37,198 nucleotides of DNA from Maritimibacter sp. (GTDB taxonomy: Bacteria > Pseudomonadota > Alphaproteobacteria > Rhodobacterales > Rhodobacteraceae). Positions 9,956 to 17,852 of the stretch are shown piece after piece (position 1 is the stretch's first letter; each line of letters opens with the position of its first letter). The notes under the pieces are model-generated. The model did not search any database. It was given only the letters and a program-made list of their open reading frames with translations, and had not been told where the DNA came from. The stretch covers positions 1 to 37,198 of the forward strand of contig JAABTN010000030.1 of NCBI GenBank assembly GCA_011389895.1. Reading direction: 5' to 3'. Both the position numbers and the translations under genes were made by a program.

Positions 9956-10693
9956 TCACAGCATCGCCATCCCGCCGTTGACGTGGAGCGTGGTGCCGGT
10001 GACATAGCCCGCATCGGGGCTGGCGAGGTAGAGCACCGCCGCCGCGATCTCTTCCGGGGTGCCCATGCGGGCTGCGGGAATCTGCTTGTTGATCGCGTCT
10101 TTCTGATCGTCGGTGAGCTTTTCGGTCATCGCCGTGGCGATGAAACCGGGGGCGACGCAATTGGCAGTGATGCCGCGCGTGGCGACCTCGTAGGCGATGG
10201 ATTTGGTCATGCCGACCATGCCGGCCTTCGACGCGGCGTAGTTCACCTGCCCCGGATTGCCGGTCGCACCGACGATGGACGAAATGTTGATGATCCGACC
10301 CCAGCGCGCCTTCATCATCGGGCGCATCACGCCACGGCACAACCGCATGGTGGCGGTCAGGTTCACGTCGATCACGTCCTGCCAGTCCTGGTCCGACATG
10401 CGCATGAAGATCTGGTCACGGGTGATGCCCGCGTTGTTCACGAGGATATCGAGACCACCCATCGCCTCGGCCGCCTGTTTCGGCAGCGCATCGACCGCCT
10501 CGGGGTCCGAGAGGTTACAAGGCAGCACATGGGTCCGCTCGCCAAGATCGGCGGCCAGCGCCTTCAGCGGGTCTTCGCGCGTGCCCGACAGCGCGACGGT
10601 TGCCCCCGCATCGTGCAGCGTCTTGGCGATCGCGCCGCCGATGCCGCCCGACGCACCAGTCACCAGCGCATTTTTTCCTTTCAGATCAAACAT
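9956..10693 (-). CDS. fabG: 3-oxoacyl-ACP reductase
   Basis: NADPH-dependent short-chain dehydrogenase that reduces 3-oxoacyl-ACP in each elongation round. The 245 residues have the cofactor loop ALVTGASGGIGGAIAKTL (residues 9-26), NNAGITRDQIFMRM, the catalytic Ser in IINISSIVGATGNPGQ, and the YxxxK pair in VNYAASKAGMVGMTKS. The C-terminus (YVTGTTLHVNGGMAML) is typical of true FabG. It starts 24 bp downstream of the fabD stop on the same strand, so fabD and fabG form an operon. Context and end sequence support the ACP-specific enzyme rather than a generic SDR. Confidence 0.97.
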   Translation of the reverse strand: MFDLKGKNALVTGASGGIGGAIAKTLHDAGATVALSGTREDPLKALAADLGERTHVLPCNLSDPEAVDALPKQAAEAMGGLDILVNNAGITRDQIFMRMSDQDWQDVIDVNLTATMRLCRGVMRPMMKARWGRIINISSIVGATGNPGQVNYAASKAGMVGMTKSIAYEVATRGITANCVAPGFIATAMTEKLTDDQKDAINKQIPAARMGTPEEIAAAVLYLASPDAGYVTGTTLHVNGGMAML

Positions 10694-10717
10694 CTGACTT
10701 CCTTTCCTGACTCATTC

Positions 10718-11653
10718 TCACAGGCTATTCACCGCCGCCCGAACCTCATCCGGCGTGCCCATGTTCATCGTCGCAACGCTTTTGTCGATCCGGCGCACCA
10801 TCCCGATGAGAGCTTTGCCCGCGCCGATTTCCCATATCTCGTCCACGCCCTGCGCGGCCATCCACGACACGCTTTCGCGCCAGCGCACCGACCCGGTGAC
10901 CTGTTCGATCAGAAGCCTGCGGATCGTGTCCGGGTCCGTCACCGCCTCGGCACGCACATTGGCGACCAACGGCACCTTCGGCGCGTCGATTGTCACTTGG
11001 GCGAGCGCTTCGGCCATGACATCGGCTGCGGGTTGCATCAGCGCGCAATGGAACGGGGCCGAGACGGGCAGCATCACCGCGCGACGGGCGCCCTTGTCCT
11101 TGGCGATCTCGATCGCGCGTTCCACGGCCCCCTTGTGGCCCGAGACCACCACCTGTGCCGGATCGTTGTCATTGGCGGCCTGGCACACTTCGTTTTCGGC
11201 GGCTTCGGTCGCCACCGCCTGCGCGGTCGCGAAGTCCAGCCCGAGGATCGCGGCCATGGCCCCGACACCGACCGGGACCGCCTTTTGCATGGCCTCGCCC
11301 CGGGTGCGCAGCAAGGTCGCGGTGTCACCGATGCTCAGCGACCCTGCCGCTGCCAAGGCGGAATATTCGCCAAGACTGTGACCGGCGACGAAAGACGCGG
11401 TGTCGACCCCGACCCCTTCGACCTCAAGCGCGCGCAGCGCGGCCAGCGATGTGGCCATCAGCGCCGGTTGCGCGTTCTGGGTCAGTGTAAGCGCCTCTGC
11501 GTCGCCCTCCCAGATCAGGCTGGACAGCTTTTCGCCCAGCGCCGCGTCAACTTCGTCAAAGACCGCTTTTGCTTCCGGGTAGGTTTCGGCCAATTCGCGG
11601 CCCATACCGATGGCCTGTGCCCCCTGTCCGGGAAATACGAATGCTCGGGTCAT
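10718..11653 (-). CDS. fabD: Malonyl-CoA:ACP transacylase
   Basis: Transfers malonyl groups from CoA to ACP, supplying extender units to FabF and other condensing enzymes. The 311-residue protein starts MTRAFVFPGQGAQAIGMGRE; the nucleophile lies in VAGHSLGEYSALAAAG and the catalytic His in SAPFHCALMQPAAD. The start at 11653 is chosen over an in-frame codon at 11710 because GGAGGGGG lies just upstream and the family begins near the FPGQGAQ motif. It heads the fabD-fabG operon. A strong hairpin (11694-11723) lies in the 107-bp gap upstream. Confidence 0.97.
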   Translation of the reverse strand: MTRAFVFPGQGAQAIGMGRELAETYPEAKAVFDEVDAALGEKLSSLIWEGDAEALTLTQNAQPALMATSLAALRALEVEGVGVDTASFVAGHSLGEYSALAAAGSLSIGDTATLLRTRGEAMQKAVPVGVGAMAAILGLDFATAQAVATEAAENEVCQAANDNDPAQVVVSGHKGAVERAIEIAKDKGARRAVMLPVSAPFHCALMQPAADVMAEALAQVTIDAPKVPLVANVRAEAVTDPDTIRRLLIEQVTGSVRWRESVSWMAAQGVDEIWEIGAGKALIGMVRRIDKSVATMNMGTPDEVRAAVNSL

Positions 11654-11693
11654 TTGCCCCCTCCATCTTGCGTTGGCAAAGGGGATAGCGGGA

Positions 11694-11723
11694 AGGGGCC
11701 GCGGGCGCAACGCCCCGGCCCCT
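11694..11723 (-). terminator. GC-rich hairpin between 11761 gene and fabD
   Basis: AGGGGCCG (11694-11701) pairs with CGGCCCCT (11716-11723), and inside it GGGCG pairs with CGCCC around a CAA loop, leaving one bulged C: a 13-bp stem. There is no T-run on either strand, so it may be a weak or factor-dependent terminator, or a structure in the fabD leader. Confidence 0.4.
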
Positions 11724-11760
11724 CATCCGTTTGAAGGTCTCGGTTTAAGCTTGGTTGGGC

Positions 11761-12345
11761 TCAGAAGCGCCGGGCGCTCGCGAAATCATCCAGGAGTTTC
11801 AGGCGCACGCGCTCAAGCTGCTTTTGGGTGCCGCGCAGAATTTCGATGCCGGTTTCGCCATCCTTGCCGATGCGCAGGAAAAGCCGCGATGGCTGGCCCT
11901 GTGCAGCGTTGCGCAGGAGGTAGACCGACCCGACTTCGTCGAACCGCAGCATGTCGATCAGCTTGAATTCCCCCGCGATGGTGCGGTTGCCCAGACGCAG
12001 TTCCTGGCGATTGGTGTCAACCTGCAACTCGATGCCGGGCCGTTGGCGGCCATATTGCAGCAACGCACCGCCGAAGACGATGAACATCACCATCGCGCCC
12101 ATCTTCATCACGAAGATCTCGGCCCCGTAGATGCTGTCCGGGATCAACCAGAGGCCGATGCCCGACATGAGCAGGATGGAACCGAGAAACCGGGACGCGA
12201 TCGAGCGAAGCGCCGAATGATGTTCATCCAGTAGGTTGTTGACGATGTAGCCCCAAGCGGTGGAGGTCGCCACCTCGTCATCCAGTTTGGGTGCGGAGGA
12301 AACCCCACCCAATTCGAAGCCAGTTTGTCCCGTCAGTGCGTTCAT
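11761..12345 (-). CDS. Unrecognised two-helix membrane protein
   Basis: A 194-residue protein I cannot name. From the ATG at 12345 it has a soluble N-terminal stretch with EVATSTAWGYIVNNLLDEHH, then two hydrophobic segments (about residues 53-69 and 78-96) split by a short loop, then a basic/acidic C-terminal domain containing ELQVDTNRQELRLGNRTIAG and LKLLDDFASARRF. The C-terminal half looks like a small beta-rich domain, possibly of PH-like type, but this is a guess. An ATG at 12363 would add six residues; 12345 has GGACGGAAAG upstream. The open frame continues upstream antisense to rpsF but loses protein character. It is upstream of fabD on the same strand and divergent from rpsF. Confidence 0.7.
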   Translation of the reverse strand: MNALTGQTGFELGGVSSAPKLDDEVATSTAWGYIVNNLLDEHHSALRSIASRFLGSILLMSGIGLWLIPDSIYGAEIFVMKMGAMVMFIVFGGALLQYGRQRPGIELQVDTNRQELRLGNRTIAGEFKLIDMLRFDEVGSVYLLRNAAQGQPSRLFLRIGKDGETGIEILRGTQKQLERVRLKLLDDFASARRF

Positions 12346-12499
12346 GATCTTTCCGTCCCACATCACGACTATTCGATGGTCTATGGTTCCTTTACGAATA
12401 GGGCCGGATTGCGGCAGGCGATGGGAAACAAATGGGCGCGCGCCCTTGTTTTTCAGGGTATTCCGTACCTTTCGGGCCGAAATGCCCCTTAACCTGCCC

Positions 12500-12527
12500 T
12501 TGCAAAGCATCCCGTGGCCTGTATAAG
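12500..12527 (+). promoter_or_regulatory. Promoter of rpsF-rpsR-rplI
   Basis: TTGCAA (12500-12505) and TATAAG (12522-12527) are separated by 16 bases, a good sigma-70 type match, about 100 bases ahead of rpsF. The resulting leader of about 95 bases is long enough for S6:S18-type autoregulation, but I could not identify that motif by eye. Confidence 0.55.
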
Positions 12528-12627
12528 GCCCCATCCTTTCGCGCAAAGATGAATCGCGTTGCCTCTCGTGGACGGGAGCGGAAGGATCACCTGTCCTATG
12601 AAGCGCGCCTGAAAAATTGGAGCAACC

Positions 12628-12987
12628 ATGCCGCTTTACGAGCATGTCATGATTGCGCGTCAGGACCTGTCCAACGCGCAAGCCGAAGGTCTTGTCGAGC
12701 ACTTCTCGACCGTCCTTGCCGACAACGGCGGAACCGTCGTCGAGTCGGAATATTGGGGCGTCAAGACGATGGCCTACAAGATCAACAAGAACCGCAAGGG
12801 CCACTATGCCTTCCTGAAAACGGACGCCCCGTCGCCCGCCGTTCAGGAAATGGAACGCCTGATGCGCCTGCACGACGACGTGATGCGTGTGATGACCATC
12901 AAGGTCAAGGAGCACGACGAAGGCCCGTCCATCCAGATGCAGAAAAAAGACGAACGCGACGTCCGTCGTGAACGTCGCGACCGCTAA
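12628..12987 (+). CDS. rpsF: Small ribosomal subunit protein bS6
   Basis: Binds the central domain of 16S rRNA together with bS18. The 119 residues begin MPLYEHVMIARQDLSNAQAE and contain ESEYWGVKTMAYKINKNRKG and YAFLKTDAPSPAVQEMERLM, as in alphaproteobacterial S6. The C-terminus carries a charged extension (KDERDVRRERRDR), usual in this group. GGAGCAACC precedes the ATG. It is the first gene of the rpsF-rpsR-rplI operon; rpsR follows after 16 bp. Confidence 0.98.
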   Translation: MPLYEHVMIARQDLSNAQAEGLVEHFSTVLADNGGTVVESEYWGVKTMAYKINKNRKGHYAFLKTDAPSPAVQEMERLMRLHDDVMRVMTIKVKEHDEGPSIQMQKKDERDVRRERRDR

Positions 12988-13003
12988 GAGAAGGAGCTAA
13001 AAC

Positions 13004-13231
13004 ATGGCTGCGAAACCATTTTTCCGCCGTCGTAAGGTTTGCCCGTTCTCTGGCGAGAACGCACCCAAGATCGACTACAAGGACACGAAGCTGCTGCAAC
13101 GCTACATCTCTGAGCGTGGCAAGATCGTGCCGTCCCGTATCACCGCCGTGTCGGCCAAGAAGCAGCGTGAGCTGGCCCGCGCTATCAAGCGCGCCCGCTT
13201 CCTCGCCCTTCTGCCCTACGCTGTGAAGTAA
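13004..13231 (+). CDS. rpsR: Small ribosomal subunit protein bS18
   Basis: Partner of bS6 in the 30S platform. The 75-residue basic protein starts [20 protein letters not shown] and contains [39 protein letters not shown] and a [14 protein letters not shown] end, all standard for S18. An AAGGAG precedes the start at good spacing. It lies between rpsF and rplI with 16 bp and 11 bp gaps. Confidence 0.98.
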   Translation: MAAKPFFRRRKVCPFSGENAPKIDYKDTKLLQRYISERGKIVPSRITAVSAKKQRELARAIKRARFLALLPYAVK

Positions 13232-13242
13232 GGAGAAGTCCC

Positions 13243-13893
13243 ATGGAAGTTATCCTTCTGGAACGTGTCGCAAAGCTGGGCCAGATGGGCGAAGTGGTTG
13301 AGGTGAAGCCGGGCTTCGCACGCAACTATCTTCTGCCACAGGGCAAGGCGCTCACCGCGTCGAAAGCCAACATCGCACAGTTCGAAGAGCAAAAAGCACA
13401 GCTTGAAGCCCGCAACCTCGAATCCAAGAAAGAGGCCGAAGCGCTTGCCGCCAAGCTGGGCGGTCAGCAGTTCATCGTGATTCGGGCCGCCTCGGACGGT
13501 GGCAACCTTTACGGGTCCGTCACCACCCGCGACGCTTCTGACGTGGCCACCGAAGAAGGCTTCTCGATCGACCGCAAGCAGGTTCTGATCCGTGAGCCGA
13601 TCAAGACGCTCGGGCTGCACGAGGTGGAAATCCACCTGCACCCCGAAGTGATCATCACGGTCGATCTGAACGTCGCCCGTTCGCCCGAAGAGGCCGAGCT
13701 TCAGGCCTCCGGCAAATCCATTCAGGAACTTGCCGCCGAGGAAGAAGCCGCCGCGGATTTCGAGATCTCGGAATTGTTCGACGATCTCGGTGCCGCTGCA
13801 TCGGACGACGACGATCTGGCCGACGCAATCGATCGCGACAGCGATGACGCGTCGGAGACCTCAGACGACGAGGCCACCGAAGACAAGGCGTAA
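13243..13893 (+). CDS. rplI: Large ribosomal subunit protein bL9 with acidic tail
   Basis: Binds 23S rRNA near the L1 stalk. The N-terminal domain ([20 protein letters not shown], then [14 protein letters not shown]) and the C-terminal domain (residues about 80-148, including [13 protein letters not shown] and [12 protein letters not shown]) are complete by about residue 150. The remaining roughly 65 residues are very acidic (runs such as [19 protein letters not shown]), making the protein 216 residues against about 150 in E. coli. L9 tails like this are known in Rhodobacteraceae. A strong Rho-independent terminator follows the gene, closing the operon. Confidence 0.97.
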   Translation: MEVILLERVAKLGQMGEVVEVKPGFARNYLLPQGKALTASKANIAQFEEQKAQLEARNLESKKEAEALAAKLGGQQFIVIRAASDGGNLYGSVTTRDASDVATEEGFSIDRKQVLIREPIKTLGLHEVEIHLHPEVIITVDLNVARSPEEAELQASGKSIQELAAEEEAAADFEISELFDDLGAAASDDDDLADAIDRDSDDASETSDDEATEDKA

Positions 13894-13915
13894 GCCTGTC
13901 TCGCAGACATCGGAA

Positions 13916-13952
13916 AAAAAAGGCCGCGTGACGGGTTCACGCGGCCTTTTTT
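13916..13952 (+). terminator. Rho-independent terminator after rplI
   Basis: GGCCGCGTGA (13922-13931) and TCACGCGGCC (13937-13946) form a perfect 10-bp stem with a five-base loop, extended by an A-run on the 5' side and followed by TTTTTT. A-tract and T-tract make it potentially bidirectional. It ends the rpsF-rpsR-rplI transcript. Confidence 0.93.
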
Positions 13953-14071
13953 GTTGGGCGCCTTTCAGGCCGCGTCTCGGGCCGACATAGCCGCCCTTGC
14001 GGACCCCGCCGGGGGAGAGATAGCCTTGGGAAGGCCGCGAGATCGGGCCAGTCGCAGGGGGAGGAGACATC

Positions 14072-15280
14072 ATGGACGGTGCCATCGCGGGCTTTGACCT
14101 GAACCGCATCGGGCCGGCGTTCATCGACGACCCCTACCCCACGCTGCACCGGCTTCGGCGCGAAAGCCCGGTTCATGAAAACCCTGATGGATCGGTCCTT
14201 CTCACCCGCTACGCCGACATCCAGAAGGTTTATCAAAGCCGCGCCATGCTGTCGGACAAGACCGAGGTTTTTGGCGCGAAATTCGGCGATTGCCCCTTGG
14301 GACATCACCACACGACCTCGCTCGTGTTCAACGATCCGCCCTATCACACCACGGTGCGCCGCCTGATTTCCGGGGCGTTTACCCCCCGCAAGCTGGCCGA
14401 GTTCGAACCGCTCATCGACCAGATCGTGGATCGCCTTCTGGATCGGCTCGACGACCTTGGCAGCTTCGACATGATCGACGATTTCGCAAAGGTGCTCCCA
14501 ACCGAGATCATCAGCTTCATGCTTGGCATCCCCGAAGACCTGCGCCCGAAACTCCGCGACTATTCGCTCGCCATCCTTGGCGCGCTGGACCCCGAGGTGC
14601 CGCCGGATCGCATGGCTGCGGGCAACGCCGCCGTGACCGAGTTTTCCGAGATCCTCGACGCACTCATCACCCACCGCCGGGCCAACCCGGGCGGCGCGGG
14701 CGACGGCGAGGTTCTGGAGGCGTTGATCTTCGGCGAACACGAAGGCCGCCGCCTCACCCAGGATGAGTTGATCCAGAATTGCATCTTTCTGCTGAACGCG
14801 GGCCATGAGACCACGACATCTCTGGTCGGAAACGCGGTCGGCACCCTTTTGGACAACCCCGGCGAACACCGACGCCTCATTCGCCAGCCCGAGCTGATCA
14901 CCACGGCGGTCGAGGAATTCCTGCGGGTCGAAAGCCCGCTTCAGCTTGGAAACCGGCTGGCGGGCGAGGATATCGACCTTGGCGACCGGGTGTTGACCAA
15001 GGGCACCTATATTCACACCTCGATCGGGGCCGCCAACCGCGACCCGGCGCAGTTCGCCGACCCGGACCGGGTCGACATTGCCCGCACACCGAACCGCCAG
15101 ATCGCCTTCATCACCGGCATTCACGTCTGTCTCGGGGCGACCTTGGCGCGCATCGAGGGGCGCATCGCCATCGGCAAACTCGCGGCACGCTTTCCGGGCC
15201 TGCACGGCACCGGGCCGCGTCACCGCCTGCCGCTCGCCCGGTTTCGGGGCTATACCGCGCTTCCCGTGGCGTTGCGCTGA
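14072..15280 (+). CDS. Cytochrome P450
   Basis: Heme monooxygenase of the soluble bacterial type, 402 residues, starting MDGAIAGFDLNRIGPAFIDD behind a strong GGAGGAG. The oxygen-binding I-helix reads LLNAGHETTTSLVGNAVGTL, the K-helix ExxR lies in VEEFLRVESPLQLGNRLAGE, and the heme-ligand region is ITGIHVCLGATLARIEGRIA with Cys as the thiolate ligand. The usual FGxG is FITG here, a minor variation. No ferredoxin or reductase gene is adjacent, so electrons must come from partners elsewhere. The substrate is unknown; the sequence is like the catabolic P450s frequent in roseobacters. It lies downstream of the rplI terminator and is probably its own transcription unit. Confidence 0.93.
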   Translation: MDGAIAGFDLNRIGPAFIDDPYPTLHRLRRESPVHENPDGSVLLTRYADIQKVYQSRAMLSDKTEVFGAKFGDCPLGHHHTTSLVFNDPPYHTTVRRLISGAFTPRKLAEFEPLIDQIVDRLLDRLDDLGSFDMIDDFAKVLPTEIISFMLGIPEDLRPKLRDYSLAILGALDPEVPPDRMAAGNAAVTEFSEILDALITHRRANPGGAGDGEVLEALIFGEHEGRRLTQDELIQNCIFLLNAGHETTTSLVGNAVGTLLDNPGEHRRLIRQPELITTAVEEFLRVESPLQLGNRLAGEDIDLGDRVLTKGTYIHTSIGAANRDPAQFADPDRVDIARTPNRQIAFITGIHVCLGATLARIEGRIAIGKLAARFPGLHGTGPRHRLPLARFRGYTALPVALR

Positions 15281-15403
15281 TCACCCGCGCCATCGGCGGA
15301 GCCGGGCCGACCGGGCCGCGCCGGAGTATCGCGCCTTCCCCAGAAGCGCGGTTCGCGGCATGATCGGTTATCGTCCCGCCACCGACCCACCGGAGATAGT
15401 CCC

Positions 15404-15898
15404 ATGACCCGCCCCACGCGCCGCGCCGTTCTGAGCACTGGCTTGACCTTTACCCTTGCCGCCCTCACCGGCTGCGGGGCGATCAACCTGGGCTCGAAAT
15501 CGCCGGAGACGACCGGGTTCAACCCGCCCCTCTACCCCAACGAGACGCCCGAGTTGCGGCGGCTGATCAACACCTGGGCCGATCATTACGAGATCCCGCG
15601 TGAGCTGGTCCATCGGCAGGCGGTGCGCGAGTCGACCCATAACCCGGCGGCGCGCAACGGACCCTATTGGGGTCTTTTGCAAATCCTGCCCCAGACCGCC
15701 CGCACCATGGGCCACCGGGGCCCGGCGCGCGAATTGCTCGACCCGAACGTGAACTTGAAATACGCGGGCAAATACCTGCGCGGGGCCTATATCGTGGCCG
15801 ACGGGGACATCGACCAAGCCATGAAATGGTATGCGCGTGGGTATTATTACGAAGCCAAGCGTCTTGGCCTGTTGAAAGAAACCGGGCTCAGAACCTGA
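15404..15898 (+). CDS. Small lipoprotein lytic transglycosylase (SLT domain)
   Basis: Predicted membrane-anchored lysozyme-like enzyme cleaving peptidoglycan glycan strands. The 164-residue protein has a signal with RR at residues 6-7 (possibly Tat) and a lipobox LTGC ending at Cys24. The SLT fold covers about residues 55-155: the catalytic Glu is E76 in RQAVRESTHNPAARNG, followed by YWGLLQILPQTARTMG and the NLKYAGKYLRGAY helix, all characteristic of Slt/MltE-type enzymes. It is short but contains the full catalytic core. CGGAGATAGTCCC precedes the start. It converges with the next gene, with only 9 bp between stops. Confidence 0.9.
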   Translation: MTRPTRRAVLSTGLTFTLAALTGCGAINLGSKSPETTGFNPPLYPNETPELRRLINTWADHYEIPRELVHRQAVRESTHNPAARNGPYWGLLQILPQTARTMGHRGPARELLDPNVNLKYAGKYLRGAYIVADGDIDQAMKWYARGYYYEAKRLGLLKETGLRT

Positions 15899-15907
15899 CC
15901 GCGTGGC

Positions 15908-16303
15908 TTAGCGCGCGGCAACCTCGGCCCGCCCGTAATCGCCCACTTCGGTCGATCCATCGGGAAAATCCACCTCGACCCGGATCGATTGCACCGACCC
16001 CAGCGGATAGGTGATATAGGGCAGGATATCCTCGGAATACAGCGCGTTTGGCGCGGCTTCATCGGCGTGACAGGGCTCATGCTCCAGCGGCGCGACCGCG
16101 CCCCCGTTGACCGCAAAGCGGATGCCTTCGACCCCGCAGCGCCACGCGAGAAGATTGGTGAAATACAACAGATCGTTGCCATCATATTCCCGCACCGCCA
16201 CCCAGTTCGGCTTTGTCAGGGTGAGAATCTGTTTCGCATCCTGCGCCGTTGCCCCGGAGGCAAAGACGGACAGCGCGAGAACCAATAGCAATCGAAAATT
16301 CAT
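15908..16303 (-). CDS. Secreted hypothetical protein
   Basis: A 131-residue protein I do not recognise by function. It begins with a clear Sec signal (MNFRLLLVLALSVFASGATA, likely cleaved before Gln21), so the mature 111 residues should be periplasmic. Mature sequence includes KQILTLTKPNWVAVREYDGN, LLAWRCGVEGIRF and LEHEPCHADEAAPNA; the two Cys residues could form a disulfide. The end (SIRVEVDFPDGSTEVGDYG) looks like beta strands. Similar small exported proteins occur in Rhodobacteraceae without assigned role. It diverges from the putative glycosyltransferase at 16435 across a 131-bp gap containing ACCCGG...CCGGGT (16328-16353). Confidence 0.78.
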   Translation of the reverse strand: MNFRLLLVLALSVFASGATAQDAKQILTLTKPNWVAVREYDGNDLLYFTNLLAWRCGVEGIRFAVNGGAVAPLEHEPCHADEAAPNALYSEDILPYITYPLGSVQSIRVEVDFPDGSTEVGDYGRAEVAAR

Positions 16304-16434
16304 TTCGCCCTCGTCTTTTTATGAAACACCCGGCTTTTCTAATACAACCGGGTCGCAGGCGGCTTCACCCCACGGCCCTTCCGCGTATAGTGACAGAAAA
16401 ACGGGACATGGGCAAAGCGGGCGATTGATTGGAC

Positions 16435-17451
16435 ATGGCGAAAAAGACATCCAAGGCGGCAGGAAAGACACCCCGGTTCAACATCCTGCTGATCGGCCAA
16501 GGCGGGCGAATAGGCTATGAGGCGCTGCTTTTCGTCGCCTCACTTCGGCGCAATGACCCCGGTTTCAAGGGCCGGGTGATCGTCGCGGAACCCCAGCCGG
16601 GCGCGTTGTGGGCGAAGAAAGACCCCCGCCTGACGCTCGACCAACGCGAGGCGCTGGAAAAACTCGGGGCCGAGATCGTGCCTTTTGACAGCGCCCATTT
16701 CGGTGCCGAGTATCCCCAAGGCAACAAGATCGAAGGGCTTGCCTGCCTGCCTGCGGGCGAGCCCTTCGTGTTTTTCGACAGCGATACCGTGGTGACCGGG
16801 CCGCTGTCGCAGATCCCGTTCGATTTCACCCGCCCCGCCGCCTCGATGAAGCGCGAAGGCACATGGCCGACGATCGAGCTTTATGGCCCCGGCTACACCG
16901 AGACGTGGAAGTCGCTCTACGACCACTTCGGGCTCGATTTCGAAAGCTCGCTCGATCTGTCCGAACCCGAGGAATACTGGGGCAGGTACCTTTATTTCAA
17001 CGCCGGGTGGTTCTTTGGCGCAGACCCGAAAGCCTTTGGCGATCGCTACCTCGACTACGCGCTCACGATCCGCGACGCCCCGCCCGAGGCGCTGGTGGTG
17101 CAGGAGGTCTATCCTTGGCTCGACCAGATCGCCCTGCCGCTCGTCATCCATGCGCTCGGCGGCGGGCGCCCCGGCCCCGAGCTCGCCGGGCTGGACGGTG
17201 ACGTGACCTGCCACTGGCGCATCCTGCCGCTGGCCTATGCCCGCGAAAGCGACGCCACCATTCACGCGCTGGAAGAGGCGGCGGCCCCCAACAAGGTCAA
17301 GAAGGTGCTCAAATCCCACGACCCCATGCTGCGCATGATCTACCAGGGCCGCGGTCACAAGGTCCGCGCACTCTTCGACCGCAACGACCTGCCCCGGCAG
17401 GAAAAGGTCCTGCGAAACCAGATCAAGCGCGAAGGGTTCTGGATGCGGTGA
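16435..17451 (+). CDS. Putative glycosyltransferase (DxD motif)
   Basis: A 338-residue protein with features of the GT-A fold. After a basic N-terminus (MAKKTSKAAGKTPRFNILLI) come an alternating alpha/beta region and a metal-binding DxD at residues 115-117 in FVFFDSDTVVTGPLSQIPFD. Later segments EEYWGRYLYFNAGWFFGADP and VVQEVYPWLDQIALPLVIHA resemble acceptor-side elements of GT8/GT24-like enzymes. Substrate is not evident. An in-frame TTG at 16429 is possible but ATG at 16435 is preferred; neither has a strong Shine-Dalgarno. It lies in a patch with another glycosyltransferase and an FkbM methyltransferase, which suggests a surface-glycan role (inference). Confidence 0.75.
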   Translation: MAKKTSKAAGKTPRFNILLIGQGGRIGYEALLFVASLRRNDPGFKGRVIVAEPQPGALWAKKDPRLTLDQREALEKLGAEIVPFDSAHFGAEYPQGNKIEGLACLPAGEPFVFFDSDTVVTGPLSQIPFDFTRPAASMKREGTWPTIELYGPGYTETWKSLYDHFGLDFESSLDLSEPEEYWGRYLYFNAGWFFGADPKAFGDRYLDYALTIRDAPPEALVVQEVYPWLDQIALPLVIHALGGGRPGPELAGLDGDVTCHWRILPLAYARESDATIHALEEAAAPNKVKKVLKSHDPMLRMIYQGRGHKVRALFDRNDLPRQEKVLRNQIKREGFWMR

Positions 17452-17465
17452 GGGCGCGCGCCCAC

Positions 17466-17795
17466 CTAGAACCTCTTGGCATGCAAGGCTTTCTCCCAAT
17501 GCGCTAACCGCGCGTCTGCAAGTGTCCCGCGCGCCATGCCGGACAAGTCCGCATCCAATACCTCGACCACCGCGACCGCGAGCGTTCCCGCCGCTTGGTA
17601 GGCCGGGATCAAAAGCTGCGGCGCACCCGCGCCACGTCGCAATGAGAACCCCAGCCTTCGCTCCAGCGCCCCCGGGTCCGACGTCAGCCGAAGCCATCGT
17701 GTTTCTCCGATCGTCACGCAAACGATCAACCAATGCAGCTCCCGTTCCCGCCAAGCGACCTTCGCGGCACGGCGCTCTTTTTTCGACAGGCCCAT
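17466..17795 (-). CDS. Hypothetical protein, possible GIY-YIG-fold relative
   Basis: A 109-residue basic protein starting MGLSKKERRAAKVAWRERE at 17795. The layout of a charged N-terminal helix, a short beta hairpin (HWLIVCVTIGETRWLRL), RRLGFSLRRGAGAPQLLIPA and then VVEVLDADLSG recalls small stand-alone GIY-YIG family proteins, but the GIY and YIG tyrosines are not preserved (WLI and WLR appear in their place), so nuclease activity is doubtful. It is divergent from the DUF2239 gene, only 57 bp apart, with two direct repeats in between. The frame stays open upstream to 17954, but that stretch runs antisense to DUF2239 and is not protein-like. CDS call is fair; the family call is weak. Confidence 0.65.
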   Translation of the reverse strand: MGLSKKERRAAKVAWRERELHWLIVCVTIGETRWLRLTSDPGALERRLGFSLRRGAGAPQLLIPAYQAAGTLAVAVVEVLDADLSGMARGTLADARLAHWEKALHAKRF

Positions 17796-17806
17796 CTTGC
17801 GTTCTT

Positions 17807-17848
17807 TTTTATCCGGGTATATATCTCCTGTCACAATTTTATCCGGGT
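17807..17848. promoter_or_regulatory. Two direct repeats, 30 bp apart, in a divergent promoter gap
   Basis: TTTTATCCGGGT occurs at 17807-17818 and again at 17837-17848, followed by ATA and GTA. Centres are exactly 30 bp apart, about three DNA turns, so a protein could bind both on one face. They fill most of the 57-bp gap between the genes at 17466-17795 and 17853-18400, as expected for a shared operator. The regulator is unknown. Confidence 0.6.
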
Positions 17849-17852
17849 GTAA

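Noticed and set aside
9944..11734. 596-codon open frame on the plus strand opposite fabG and fabD
   Set aside because: Antisense shadow with biased composition; the opposite strand has intact FabG and FabD motifs.
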